DNA of 64,000 nt from Botryotinia globosa (Eukaryota; Ascomycota; Leotiomycetes; Helotiales; Sclerotiniaceae), in the NCBI GenBank assembly GCA_014898425.1, contig RCSZ01000020.1:1-64000 (forward strand). The letters run 5' to 3'. The position numbers were made by a program, and so were the translations under genes. Positions 44,783 through 55,266 of this stretch are shown here, piece after piece (position 1 is the stretch's first letter; each line of letters starts with the position of its first letter). Under the pieces are notes generated by a model. That model saw nothing but the letters and a program-made list of their open reading frames with translations, ran no database searches and had not been told where the DNA came from.

Positions 44783-46364
44783 ATGGCAACCCAAACACTC
44801 TCGAGATGGTACGCATATCCTTCCGATTTGTTTACTATCAAACTAACAATTCGAAGGACTTATTTAGACAATATCCGTCGAACTCCTGGACCATTTACTG
44901 ATGAGGAGTTTGATGGTAGCGAGGCATGCACTGCTCTCCTTGATCACATGAAGATCTTGTAAGTTTGGCTATTCTTGAAAATAAACAAAGAATGTATTGC
45001 TAATATGTCTCTAGGGTAATGTTGGTTGCCTAGAAAGTTCACAGAATAGAGCTCCGAATGCTAACGGAAATTAGTGGAGCGGGAGGTCTTGGTTGCGAGA
45101 TCTTGAAAAATCTAGCGCTATCAGGATTCAAGACGATTCACGTGATTGATATGGGTACTTTCTATCCAACCCAATCCGAGACAATAATCTAACTAAGCCG
45201 TTGTAGATACAATCGACGTTTCAAATCTGAATCGACAATTTCTTTTCCGCCATAGTGATGTTGGAAAGTCCAAGGCTGAAGTTGCAGCCAAATTTGTGGA
45301 GAAACGAGTAAAGGGTGTCACGATTGTACCGCATAATTGCAAGATCCAAGACAAGGATGAGGAATTCTACATGCAATTCAGCATTGTTGTATGTGGGTTA
45401 GACAGTATCGAAGCCCGACGATGGATTAATTCTAAACTGGTCGACATGGTTGATATGGAAAATCCGGACAGTCTGAAGCCATTGATTGATGGAGGTACCG
45501 AAGGTATTAGAATTGTTTCAAGCACTTAAAGCAAATTTGCTAACGATATCATCAGGATTCAAAGGTCACTCCCGTGTAATCTTACCGACCATGAATTCCT
45601 GTATCGAGTGTCAACTTGATATGCACACACCAAGAGCTGCAGTTCCTCTCTGCACGCTAGCTACAATTCCTCGCCAACCAGAGCATTGTATCGAGTGGGC
45701 TCACATTATGGCATGGGAGCAAGAGAAGCCATTTCCCAAGCTAGATAATGATGATCCAGAACACATTACTTGGCTTTACAAGAAGGCCCTAACTAGAGCG
45801 CAAGAATTTAACATCCTGGGTGTTACTTATTCCTTGACACAGGGAGTGGTCAAAAACATCATTCCGGCAATTGCCTCAACTAACGCAATAATTGCGGCAA
45901 GCTGCTGTAACGAAGCGTTCAAGATCGCAAGCAGTACTAACCCCTCTCTTGGTTTGGAAGAAAATTATATGATGTACAGTGGAAACGATGGTGTTTACAC
46001 TTACACCTTCAAGTTTGAGAAGAAGGACGACTGTCCCGTGTGTGGAAACCTGGCAAGAGATTTGACCATCGACCCCAATTTAACTCTTCAGGAGTTTATC
46101 GATTCACTTGCTCAGAGACCAGAAGCACAGCTCAAGAAGCCTTCAGTTCGTTCAGCCGACAATAAGTCTTTGTACATGCAGAGCCCGGAGAGCTTGCGTG
46201 TGAAGACTGAGCACAACTTGTCGAGGAAGATGGGAGAAATGACTGGAGACGGCGATGAGGTTGCAGTGACAGATCCGTCATTGGGCTCAGTCATGTTCAA
46301 GTACAGACTGAAATTTTCCAGGGCATTTGTGGCAGATGCTGCGAATGAGAGTGTGTCCGCTTAG
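44783..46364 (+). CDS. UBA3: NEDD8-activating enzyme E1 catalytic subunit UBA3
   Basis: Model: 44783-44808, 44857-44958, 45015-45020, 45075-45154, 45207-45503, 45556-46364, giving 439 aa. With Ula1/APP-BP1 it adenylates NEDD8/Rub1 and passes it to Ubc12 for cullin modification. Seen: the nucleotide loop [20 protein letters not shown] (Gly46-x-Gly48-Gly49), the [15 protein letters not shown] block, [18 protein letters not shown], zinc Cys pairs (CIEC; CPVC) and the catalytic Cys203 in [15 protein letters not shown]. The C-terminal ubiquitin-fold part follows ([10 protein letters not shown]). The 6-nt exon 45015-45020 is inferred: it restores Leu-Val-Ile of the first beta strand; skipping it keeps the frame but gives KIFGAGG. 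The donor after it (GTTGGT) is weak. Start ATG 44783 is the first possible one. Confidence 0.93.
45015..45020 (+). other. UBA3: Putative 6-nt microexon of UBA3
   Basis: GGTAAT lies between acceptor TGTCTCTAG (ends 45014; branch GCTAAT) and donor GTTGGT (45021). The next intron ends at AAATTAG (45074) with branch GCTAACG. It supplies the last base of Leu43, Val44 and two bases of Ile45. Flanking introns would be 56 and 54 nt, normal for this genome. Confidence 0.65.
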
Positions 46365-46631
46365 CCCGAGTTTAGTTGTGAAAACACGACGAAGAATGAA
46401 TGATGTGAAAACGAAGTAGATTTAGCGGGATCATAGGCAAAAGGAGTTCTGATAGCTTGCATATCTAGTTGCCTATGATTAGGTTTTGAGAGAATGTTAT
46501 CATATAAGTAGCATTGATTTTTTGGTTATAATAAGCTCTTTAGAATCTAGATACCCATTTATCCACGAATAAACCAACCAACGCCATATGTCCTGAAACT
46601 CCTGCAATGCTCCCCGATATATCTCCACAAA

Positions 46632-47851
46632 TTACTTCGTCATGTTCTGTAAACTCGTTTTGAATGCTTCACACTTTGTTCTCAGTGTCTTGATCGACTC
46701 GAGGAACAATTCATCACTATCCCATTGTCCCAAGCTCTCAATCGAGAAAATGAAATGATCTCTGACTCTTCCCAATTTGACCTTGCCTTGGAACTCCTCA
46801 TGTCTTAAACATTCCCTGCTGACCGTATCCCTCATAGCATCTACAACCACTGCTTTGTCCTCGCCCTCGTGTCCTTCATATCCGCTTCCTTTAATCTTTG
46901 CCTCCTTTGCAGTAACCTTCTCGATTCCAATAACGCCGTCAGGGAAACATCTCTTAAATTTCTTGGCATCTTTACCCAAGATAGGTTGAGTAATATCAAT
47001 CACTGGCAATAATCGATATGAAGCTGTTGCTACCGGCGAGAACTTCGCGTGATCCCTTCCAATTCCCTTAATCGCATGCATATCGATATCAATGACTTGA
47101 CCGGGTCTCATCTTCGCGATCAAAATATCTGGATTAGGACTCTTGATAGTGTTCTCGCCGCTGAAATACTCGAGTTGTCTTCCAAAAGGCTTAAATTCGA
47201 TATCCTTCGCATATACATGTGCATTGTGGTATTTTTTTCTTGGGTCGATTTCTCCTGGAGCAGCTTCCTTGTTGTGTGTGCATTCGACTTTCAGGGTCAA
47301 TTGGATAGTATTATGATCGAAAGAGCCGAGGTGACGTTCTTCTTCGGGGGTTTCTTCCTCGGGCTTTTGGAACCATTTCATGAAATCTAAGAGTCCTTCT
47401 TTTCCTCCCTTGAATGGTACGAGACCGAGACGAGCGCAGAGAACTTCATCTTGGATTACAGAGGTGTTGTTTTTGACGAAACAGTATTCGATAGCGAGTG
47501 TGGGGATTTCAGCAATGAGAATTCGACGGAAGGCATTGGCGACTGAGGCATCGATGCCAATGAGGGAGAATGAGGAGAGGAGTGATTCGTTCTGGTGGAA
47601 TTGTACTTGGAGGTTCTCGGCGAATCTTTGTTTATTCCATGCATGGTCTTCGTTAGGCCAATGACCTGGGAAATCTGTGGATGTGATGTCGGTGACGGTT
47701 TCTGTGTTTATCCCAACTATCTATGAATGGAATCAGAAATGAAATCAGTGTACATTTGAAGACTTTATACCTTTCTGGCTGCCAATTCTCTTTCAGAAAA
47801 GCTTCTGGGTGGTGGGGCATCAGCCGCAGTATATTTTTGTTTTGGTGCCAT
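46632..47851 (-). CDS. RPC40: RNA polymerase I and III subunit AC40 (RPAC1)
   Basis: Exons 47851-47771 and 47720-46632 (50-nt intron, GTATAA...CATAG) give 389 aa. AC40 pairs with AC19 to form the alpha-like assembly platform of Pol I and Pol III. Seen: the alpha-motif SLIGIDASVANAFRRILIAE near residue 75, followed by IPTLAIEYCFVKNNTSVIQD and EVLCARLGLVPFK, then the insertion domain with KYHNAHVYAKDIEF and the return to the dimerisation fold (FIFSIESLGQWDSDELFLES). Length matches the family (about 335-400 aa). It is convergent with UBA3 (267 bp between stops) and divergent from the complex I gene. Confidence 0.95.
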
Positions 47852-48197
47852 CTTGTATAATTCTCCAAACCCAAATAAAAAAATCAATCGCGGGGTCGTC
47901 GTTCTACTCTCAGTCGCACTGTCGCAAAGATTCTGAAGATACAAAAAAATAAATTTTGATATCGGCATCAAAGATCAACCGGCGCCGACCCTTGCTATCC
48001 ACAACAACCAATCAAATGATCTTAAATAAGCAATGCTAAACAAAAGATCCGTGCTAAGAAGTCAAGAACATCATCAAGATAATCAAAGAGGCAAACGCTA
48101 AAACGGCCTTACTCTCCACTCCTCAGTCTCATTGTCTCTCTCAAAACATTGAGATCTGGTAAAAAAATTATCCAGTATCTCTTCAGTTTTGTTCACA
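47852..48197. promoter_or_regulatory. Shared 346-bp promoter between RPC40 and the 49-kDa complex I gene
   Basis: Both start codons diverge from this stretch. GGTCGTCG and CGGCGCCGACC occur near 47892 and 47980. A TTTTGTTCACA leader precedes the right-hand ATG. No defined element is assigned. Confidence 0.45.
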
Positions 48198-49749
48198 ATG
48201 GTCGCATCACTATTCCGGCAGGCCGGGCGCACAGCTACTAGATGCTCGTTGCGACCCACCACACTTCGACCCTCAACATCAAGAGCCTCAATTAGAGCAT
48301 TCTCAGCAATCCCAGCCCGCAGATACGCAGAGCCATACGAGGGCACAAGATTAGTTCCTACCGATGAACATTTCGCATTCAACAACACTCCAGATAATCT
48401 CGACGTAGCTCCCGATTCAAGACTGCACGAAGACGAAAATGTGGAGAAGAGGAAGATTCGCCATTATACCGTGAACTTTGGCCCTCAACATCCAGCTGCT
48501 CACGGTGTGTTGCGTTTAATTTTGGAGCTTAACGGAGAGGAAATCGTGAGGTCGGATCCTCATGTCGGTTTATTGCACCGGGGAACTGAGAAGTTGATCG
48601 AATACAAGACATATATCCAGGCTTTACCATACTTTGATCGATTGGATTACGTTTCTATGATGACCAATGAGCAATGCTTCTCTTTAGCTGTTGAGAAGCT
48701 GCTAAATGTTGAGATTCCTGAGAGGGCAAAATGGATTCGAACACTTTTTGGTGAAATCACCAGAATTTTGAATCATCTTATGTCGGTTTTGTCTCACGCA
48801 ATGGATGTTGGTGCTCTTACACCTTTCTTGTGGGGTTTCGAAGAGCGTGAGAAGCTTATGGTAAGGAAATTTTATTATTATTGATTTTGACTATCTAAGA
48901 AAATGTAATGGTGCTGATATCCAACGTAGGAATTCTACGAACGAGTTTCAGGAGCCCGCTTGCACGCTGCATATGTTCGTCCAGGTGGTGTCCATCAAGA
49001 TATTCCAGTCGGACTTCTTGACGACATCTACCAATGGGCCACTCAATTCGGCGACCGTATCGACGAAACTGAGGAACTACTTACCGATAATAGAATTTGG
49101 ATTGGAAGAACGAAAGGAGTTGGTGTCGTTTCAGCCGCTGACGCTCTGAACTTGAGTTTCACTGGTGTTATGCTTCGAGGTAGTGGTGTTCCATTTGACA
49201 TCCGTAAGAGTCAACCTTATGATGCATATGACCAAGTCGACTTCGATGTACCAGTCGGTGTTCATGGTGATTGCTACGACCGATACCTCTGCAGAATGGA
49301 GGAATTCAGACAATCCCTCCGAATCATTCATCAATGCTTGAATAAGATGCCAGCTGGACCGATCCGAGTAGAAGACTACAAGATCTCTCCACCACCCCGT
49401 GCTGCCATGAAGGAGAACATGGAAGCACTTATCCACCACTTTTTACTATTCACCAAGGGATACACTGTTCCACCTGGAGAGACTTATTCCGCAATTGAGG
49501 CACCAAAGGGTGAAATGGGTGTGTACGTTGTAAGTGATGGAAGTGAAAGACCATACCGATGCAAGATTCGCGCGCCAGGTTTCGCTCATTTGGGTGGATT
49601 CGATCAAATCTCAAGAGGACATTTGCTTGCTGACGCGGTTGCTATCATTGGTACCATGGATTTGGGTAAGTTTTCATGAAAACAGTTGTCGCTTTGCTTG
49701 TAGATCCATGCTAACCATACTCGCAGTCTTCGGAGAAGTTGATCGGTAG
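48198..49749 (+). CDS. nuo-49: NADH:ubiquinone oxidoreductase 49-kDa subunit (NDUFS2)
   Basis: Exons 48198-48860, 48930-49665 and 49727-49749 give 473 aa. It is a core complex I subunit of the mitochondrial matrix arm that, with PSST, shapes the quinone site near iron-sulfur cluster N2. The first ~43 residues are Arg/Ser/Thr-rich without acids ([20 protein letters not shown]), a clear presequence with a likely RRYA cleavage region. Hallmarks: [13 protein letters not shown] (95-103), [29 protein letters not shown] and the end DLVFGEVDR. The last exon has only 23 nt and codes FGEVDR plus stop; the previous frame would otherwise end GKFS. Length and ending match the family exactly. Confidence 0.97.
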
Positions 49750-49982
49750 TCGTGATTCGACGAAAAGGAAAGTAAGAAAGGAAAATAAGATGCCGGTGAT
49801 GGTACAGTGGTTTCAAGCAATTCCGGCGCAGATTTTCTCCTTTGTTCTCAATGTACAAATTCTAAGTGAAAGGCTGAGTTAGCATAGTTCCAGCATTGCA
49901 CGACATAAATGACTATCCCAAAAACAATTATCTGCATCTGAAAACTTACTTGAAATTTTTGCTTTGTTCTTGCTTGATTCCT

Positions 49983-51725
49983 TTACATTGTTGAGTTTGG
50001 TCGTGGCATGCTGCTGATGACTCTTGGCGTACGCAACAAGGAAATGTTCATAGTAGCAGGTGTATCTTGAGAATGCATTTGAGCTTGTCCCTGATTATTT
50101 GCTTGAGTAGTTGCTTGTGCCGCATGAGAATCAGTTTGAACCGGACCGGTAGTAGTAGTCATCTGCATTTGAAGTTGTCCCATAGATTGAGTGGTTCTAG
50201 CTCTTTGAACAGTGTTGCGTTGAGTATTGCCATTCCCATGACGTCCATTGCGTCTAGCTCCATGATGACCCTCATTGAAATATCTCGGAGCAGCAGGAGC
50301 TACCAAAGGCAAGTCCCCTAGATAGGGAACCTGTGGTGGCAGTGGAGGTAAACCATTATCCGAAGCGTGCCATACATTTCTTGGACTGGAAACACCACGA
50401 GCAAGAGGGGAGAATGTGGGAGCACGAGCAAAACCACCCATTCGTTGGTTTTCGGCCATGGAGACTGCGACAGGACCTTGAGCGCGTGTTTGGGGTGAGC
50501 CATGTGCATTAGTATTGGCACTGGTGCTTACATTGAAATGAGGACGATCCATGTAATAGCCTGCGTAGTTATAGGTGTCTCGTTGGGCATCGGTTTCCAT
50601 GGCTTGATGCTGTGGATAGATTATCGGATAGCTGATTTGATCTGCAAATGCAGTGGCAGGCGCATGTTGAAATCTGGCTTGGCTTGGAGGCCCTGTTTGA
50701 CCGTATGCTCGAGGATCCATGCCACTATTTGGCGCTCTCTCAGAACCGTGCATTGGCATTGGCATTGGTGCATTAGGCTCCGGATTGGGACTCCAGGAGT
50801 ACCGGTTTCCAGGATAGATAGTGCTACCATTTCCATCACTATAAGTAGATGGAGCGAAACTGGGACTCTGATAGCTAGGAGGACCTGAAAAGGGGGGTGG
50901 AGGCATCTCGAAAGAGTGAAATGCATGAGTTTCAGCTCTATGATTGGCGAGAATGGGATGTCCTGGAGGATAGACACCCATGCTTGACATTCTTGGATCA
51001 GGGGGAATGATCATCATATCTCCGTACATAGGAGATGAACTTGTTCTAATTGGAGGATTCTCGATGGGTCGAGCAGGTACAACGCCTGTAATGGGATTCA
51101 TGTCGTATGGACCTCTTCTATGGACGTTGGCGACATGGAAGTATCGATGGGAAGAGGCTGGATCGCGGGGGTGAGGACTGCGATAACCTGATGATGTAGT
51201 GTTCATCATAGCTTCATTGTTTGGTCCTTGCACCATAACGTGATTTCCGCCAATTCCTTCCGTTTGTGTGCCTTTTCCCTCGCGTCTTCCGCAATCGTTG
51301 TTATCGCCAGCGTTATCGATTGTACCTGCAGTATTCGCACCGGTATCTCGGCCTCTTCCTCGTCCCCTGGTTCTCGCTCTTCCATTTCCATCTCCATTTC
51401 CTTCTCCCTCTCTCCTGAAATCTCTAGACTCCAAATCACCACCCCGCTCTCTCTCCCGACGCTCTCTCTCTGCCCTATCAAATATAACCTCACACTTGCA
51501 CTCTCCTCGCTCATGTCTCTCTCGATGGGCATTCTCTTCGGCTATCACGCTCATATTCCAACTCACACGCATGCAAGCATGACAAAATTGGTTGGCAGGA
51601 ATGGTTTGCAAGGCCGGAATAGAACATGGGGGGAAATTCTCGTTTTGAGCGGTAGTTGGGCATTTCGTAATGCAAGGCAAACTGCAGTGGCCACAGGTGT
51701 ATCCCCAGAACGATTTGAAGCACAT
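49983..51725 (-). CDS. Unknown protein with Cys/His-rich N-terminus and long disordered tail
   Basis: A single uninterrupted frame codes 580 aa. The first ~85 residues contain a regular Cys/His pattern (CFKSFWGYTCGHCSLPCITK; later FCHACMRVSW and ECKCEVIFD). It resembles the short Cys-rich, probably zinc-binding N-termini seen in many uncharacterised fungal proteins that begin with a CGH motif. Residues ~85-130 are Arg/Glu-rich, then RG-type (RARTRGRGRGRD). The remainder is Pro/Ser/Gln/Asn-rich without predicted fold (PMPMPMHGSE; QLQMQMTTTTG), of the kind that forms condensates or acts as transcription activation tail. No enzyme motif is visible. I assign no function; a nucleic-acid or chromatin role is a guess. 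Start is the first ATG after upstream stops. Confidence 0.75.
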   Translation of the reverse strand: MCFKSFWGYTCGHCSLPCITKCPTTAQNENFPPCSIPALQTIPANQFCHACMRVSWNMSVIAEENAHRERHERGECKCEVIFDRAERERRERERGGDLESRDFRREGEGNGDGNGRARTRGRGRGRDTGANTAGTIDNAGDNNDCGRREGKGTQTEGIGGNHVMVQGPNNEAMMNTTSSGYRSPHPRDPASSHRYFHVANVHRRGPYDMNPITGVVPARPIENPPIRTSSSPMYGDMMIIPPDPRMSSMGVYPPGHPILANHRAETHAFHSFEMPPPPFSGPPSYQSPSFAPSTYSDGNGSTIYPGNRYSWSPNPEPNAPMPMPMHGSERAPNSGMDPRAYGQTGPPSQARFQHAPATAFADQISYPIIYPQHQAMETDAQRDTYNYAGYYMDRPHFNVSTSANTNAHGSPQTRAQGPVAVSMAENQRMGGFARAPTFSPLARGVSSPRNVWHASDNGLPPLPPQVPYLGDLPLVAPAAPRYFNEGHHGARRNGRHGNGNTQRNTVQRARTTQSMGQLQMQMTTTTGPVQTDSHAAQATTQANNQGQAQMHSQDTPATMNISLLRTPRVISSMPRPNSTM

Positions 51726-53234
51726 GATGGAAGATTCGAGGGTTTTGCGAGTGATGTGAAGGTTTGTGATCGAAAATGTGTGTGATTTGTCGTTTAACGG
51801 CTTTGCATGGGTATCAGAGCGTTATGCAGTACGAAATCCGGTGTATTATTGTCGAAATTGAAGCTATTATTGCAATCGTAGTTGTGAATGAGGACTAAGG
51901 AAGGTTGAGAAGATATAGTTCCAGGATTAGTTCGATATTCGAAGTGGTGTTTCAAAATGTTAGGTAGTAGCGTGGTGAAGGGGTTCGATTTGAGTCAAGT
52001 GAATGAGAATCGCTTTATCGAAAGATTATTCAAAATTGTAAAAACTTCCTGTATATCCAATCAGATCGTCGAATTCGAGTATGTGGGCGTGTTATTTGAA
52101 GGTTTGGGAGTCGTATGGTGTTGGAGATTGATAGATATGGCCTGAATCGGGGTGCAATAGTTAGTTGATGTTTCGATCTAAAAGAGAGAGGCTTTGAGGA
52201 GGAATCGGGAGTAAAGGGAGACGTACCTTAGTATGCAAGAACTTCGTGGAGTCACCTTTCTTACGAGAAGTAATGATGCTGTCGTTGAATACTGTATAAT
52301 GCTTGTGTGAGTACTTGATTGGATTGTGCAATGAGGTCCACAGACTACAATTGCACTGTGCCTCCCCGTTTCCGAAGCTTCAAGGAAGACAATGAGAAGG
52401 AGAAGGAATTAAAAAAATGCATAATACATACCTTTTGTGAAAGAAGCCTCGAAGTATCAACGGTGGAGAGTCTGAGATATCAGTAAGTCTTCGCAAAGCT
52501 CTAATGCTTGTTTCAACGGTATAGATGCAGGATATTGAGGGTAATTGGGAGTAACAAAGGAGGGGAATACTCGTTGAAGAGTAGTTATACGTACATTGAT
52601 CGACCTGCGAGAAGAAACGCAATGCTCCCAATACCTTTGAAGCTCTCTCTTTCCGGAGCAGTGGTAGTAATAGTAAGTATCTTGTTCTCCAAGGTATCAA
52701 GTAAGTTAGATAAAGTTCTGATAAAGTATTGCTCTGGGGGACTTACGGGATTCTGGCCTTGTTTTGTAGAGTTGTATTGGAAGAAAGAGGGCAGCTCCAG
52801 AGATACTACTTTATGCTCATGGGCTTCAGAGGACGGGCGAGATCGGAACGATAAGGAGGTGAATACCAAGATGAGAAAGAAGAATAGTGGAGATCACGGG
52901 GCCGTTTATCCAAAGAATTCTTGCAGATATCTCCGTTTTTCCTCCAGATATTGCGGGATGAGGGGTATTAAAGCGGGTACTGGAGATGTACTAGCTGTTC
53001 TTGCGTCATTGAGAACCTTGATAGAGAAGGAGCTGTTGAGCCGCACATCTGTTGGGAATATGGGGCTTGGCAGAGTTTGTTTGTGGGCTGTTGTGATGAT
53101 TGTTAATGATCTCTGGTGAATATGACTACCTTGTGCTTGTTTCTGACTTGTTTGTTCAAGTATGTAGTATCTTGTAGTACATTTTAGTACTTGAGCTTTA
53201 TTCTATGTACTTTATAAGTGTTCTGTCAATATTG
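51726..53234. other. Long 5' flank of the Cys-rich gene, no supported gene
   Basis: About 1.5 kb with mixed composition. Open frames of 203 codons on plus (52508-53119) and 94 on minus (52585-52869) overlap but neither has protein-like composition or splice-supported extensions. It may be a long 5' UTR with introns for the gene starting at 51725, as is common for fungal regulatory genes, or a non-coding transcript. Confidence 0.4.
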
Positions 53235-53263
53235 TTAATGAACATCAGAATTATGTTCATTAA
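53235..53263. repeat. Perfect 11-bp inverted repeat with 7-nt loop
   Basis: TTAATGAACAT, loop CAGAATT, ATGTTCATTAA. It could form a hairpin in RNA or be a dimeric protein site; it lies in AT-rich non-coding DNA. Confidence 0.85.
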
Positions 53264-53759
53264 TGTTTATTCTAAAGTAGATATGATTATAACTGGAGAG
53301 AGAAGTGGACAAAACCAGTGTTCTCCTAGATGAGTCATTATATGATGTATGAAACCCTCAGTTTCATTAATAAAAGTAGAAAATAATACAGAGATTGATA
53401 CTATAAAGAGATTCATTTGGAGTAAATGTATGATTAAGTGAATTTTGGTGAAATTAAGTTCAGAATTGTTGTTTTAAATGCCTTCTATAGATATTTAAGA
53501 CATTTCTTTGATATATATATGAAGGTTGAAAATGGGCCTTGGAAATTTTCTCGGTAAATGAAGGGTAAAATAGGGGATTTGGACATTTCGAAAGATGTAA
53601 ATGTTGAGATCATGCTAATGTTGATGAATTATGAATAAGAAAGAAAAGAGCATAGTTGATGTTGGACTGTTGATTACCTATATTCTGAAGGTCCAGATCG
53701 AGTATAAAGTCTTCGAGAGGGTTCAATATTTTGTTCAGAGTCATACAATTAGATTCTTA

Positions 53760-54560
53760 CAATTCTCAGGATGAGAGTTGGCAGGCAAGTATGTAGCTTG
53801 TCTTGGTGATTAGTTCATCTTTCAAAACTTCAAACCTAACTGAGATTAGATGAAAGCTTTGTTGAGAAATCTATCACCAATTTTCTGTGAGCTTTGGAGA
53901 TAAGCCCGAACAGCGAATAGTAAAAGTTGTTTAGGGGTAGACTAATCCTTTGGAGAGAGGAAACAGGGTCATAAGAGACAAGAAACACTGAATATCTCAT
54001 TGAATCGTGTACTTTGCTTGTCTTTCAGACTCTCGGGATGAGATCCAATGGGCCATAGTCGAAATTTGTTATACATTAATCTCTCTTTTGAAACCAGGAA
54101 GTTGAAAGGATAAGACTAGTGAGAATCATTGCCTTGAGCAGATCTCAACTTTCAGCTTCTTTGAAATCTCGAGAGACGAGATACAATGGGCATGAGTTGA
54201 AATTGTCTATAATTTAGCTGATTCCTTAAGCACACAAGATCGAATGAAATAAGACTACTGTAAATTGTTTTCTTTGGAAGGTCTCGACTTTCAATGAGCT
54301 TGAAACATCCCAAGACGAGATCTGCTGAACAATAGTTGAAATAGATCATAATTCCATCCACATTTCAAGCTTTAAAAGTTGAAATAACAAGACTATTGCA
54401 CAATATTGTACTTTGAGGATTTCGACAATCAATTTGCTTTGAGAGTTCGAGACGAGAACAGGATGAAACATAGTACATCTAATTTGAAGGAAATTCAACA
54501 TTTGGAGGGTTCGAAGCTGATATTTCAAGGCAGCAGTGAGTATATTCCTGAGTAAAACTT
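53760..54560. repeat. Degenerate tandem repeat, period about 138 bp
   Basis: The marker GAYGAGATNCAATGGGC-like word recurs at 54037, 54175, 54314 and 54451 (spacings 138, 139, 137). Weaker forms occur near 53770 and 53897. Around each marker the order is the same: CTTTCAGxxCTTTGAAA, the marker, then AGTTGAAAT, a run ending in AAGACTA, then TTTGxxxAGATCTCGA. Copies differ by substitutions and small indels. On the minus strand two copies stay open for about 70 codons, but frames change between copies. I do not recognise the sequence; it may be a subtelomere-like or transposon-internal repeat bordering the AT-rich block. Confidence 0.75.
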
Positions 54561-54907
54561 TGATTTTCAATTTTTTCCATTCAAACTCATCTCATGATCC
54601 AGCAAATAAGGTGAGAGGTTGTTCAAACATGAAGGTTTCTTTAAAGGGTAGAGAGCTGTGCATGCAAGACGAGAGTAAATTATATCTTAAAAGTAGTATT
54701 CCTGTAGTGGTAGAACCTGTGGGTAACGAAAGAATCATTTCATTATTTATAATAAAATTATAGGTTTTCAATTATACATTGAAAAAATCGTTTTTAATAT
54801 ATTAATTCATTTAATTAAAAATCTATATTATACATAAGATTTATTTTAATTAATAAATTTGAATAAAAATTTTAAATCTAAAAAGCTATTAATTTTTAAT
54901 TTGTAAA

Positions 54908-55266
54908 GGGTCTGGAAACGAAAGAGGAGTTATTAATAAATAATGTAGTTATTAATAAAGAGCTAGAAAGGAAGTTGGAAATAAAGCTTTTAACTTATAT
55001 TTGAAAAGCTAATTAAAACAGCTAATATAGCTAATTATATATCTAAAGGGTATATATGCTCTTACAATCATTTCTGTTTTGTAAATAAACTCCTAATCAT
55101 TTTACTAGAAAAGAAAAATTAAAAACTAAAAAGAAAATCCTATAAAAAACCTTATTAAAACTTTTTTTAATCTAATTGATATCTTCTTCTATACATTCTT
55201 ATATAAATAAAAACTCTATAATTGTAATACTTTATATTCTAAATTGCTTTTATAATCTATAATAAT
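54908..55266 (+). repeat. LTR-like repeat copy 1, left part (RIP-damaged)
   Basis: Starts at GGGTCTGGAAACGAAAGAGGAG and runs through GAAGTTGGAAATAAAGC to ATAATTG. It aligns with copies 2 (inverted) and 3. Differences from copy 2 are almost all C-to-T or G-to-A. It is interrupted near 55267 by copy 2, and a matching continuation (TATCGATATCATTATATTAATAATCG) resumes at about 55844-56100. Confidence 0.75.

Noticed and set aside
51228..51785. 185-codon plus-strand frame
   Set aside because: It is antisense to the Cys/Arg-rich start of the minus-strand gene at 51725, whose composition fits better.
52508..53119. 203-codon plus-strand frame as a gene
   Set aside because: Composition is not protein-like, no splice-supported extension, and it overlaps an equally weak minus-strand frame.
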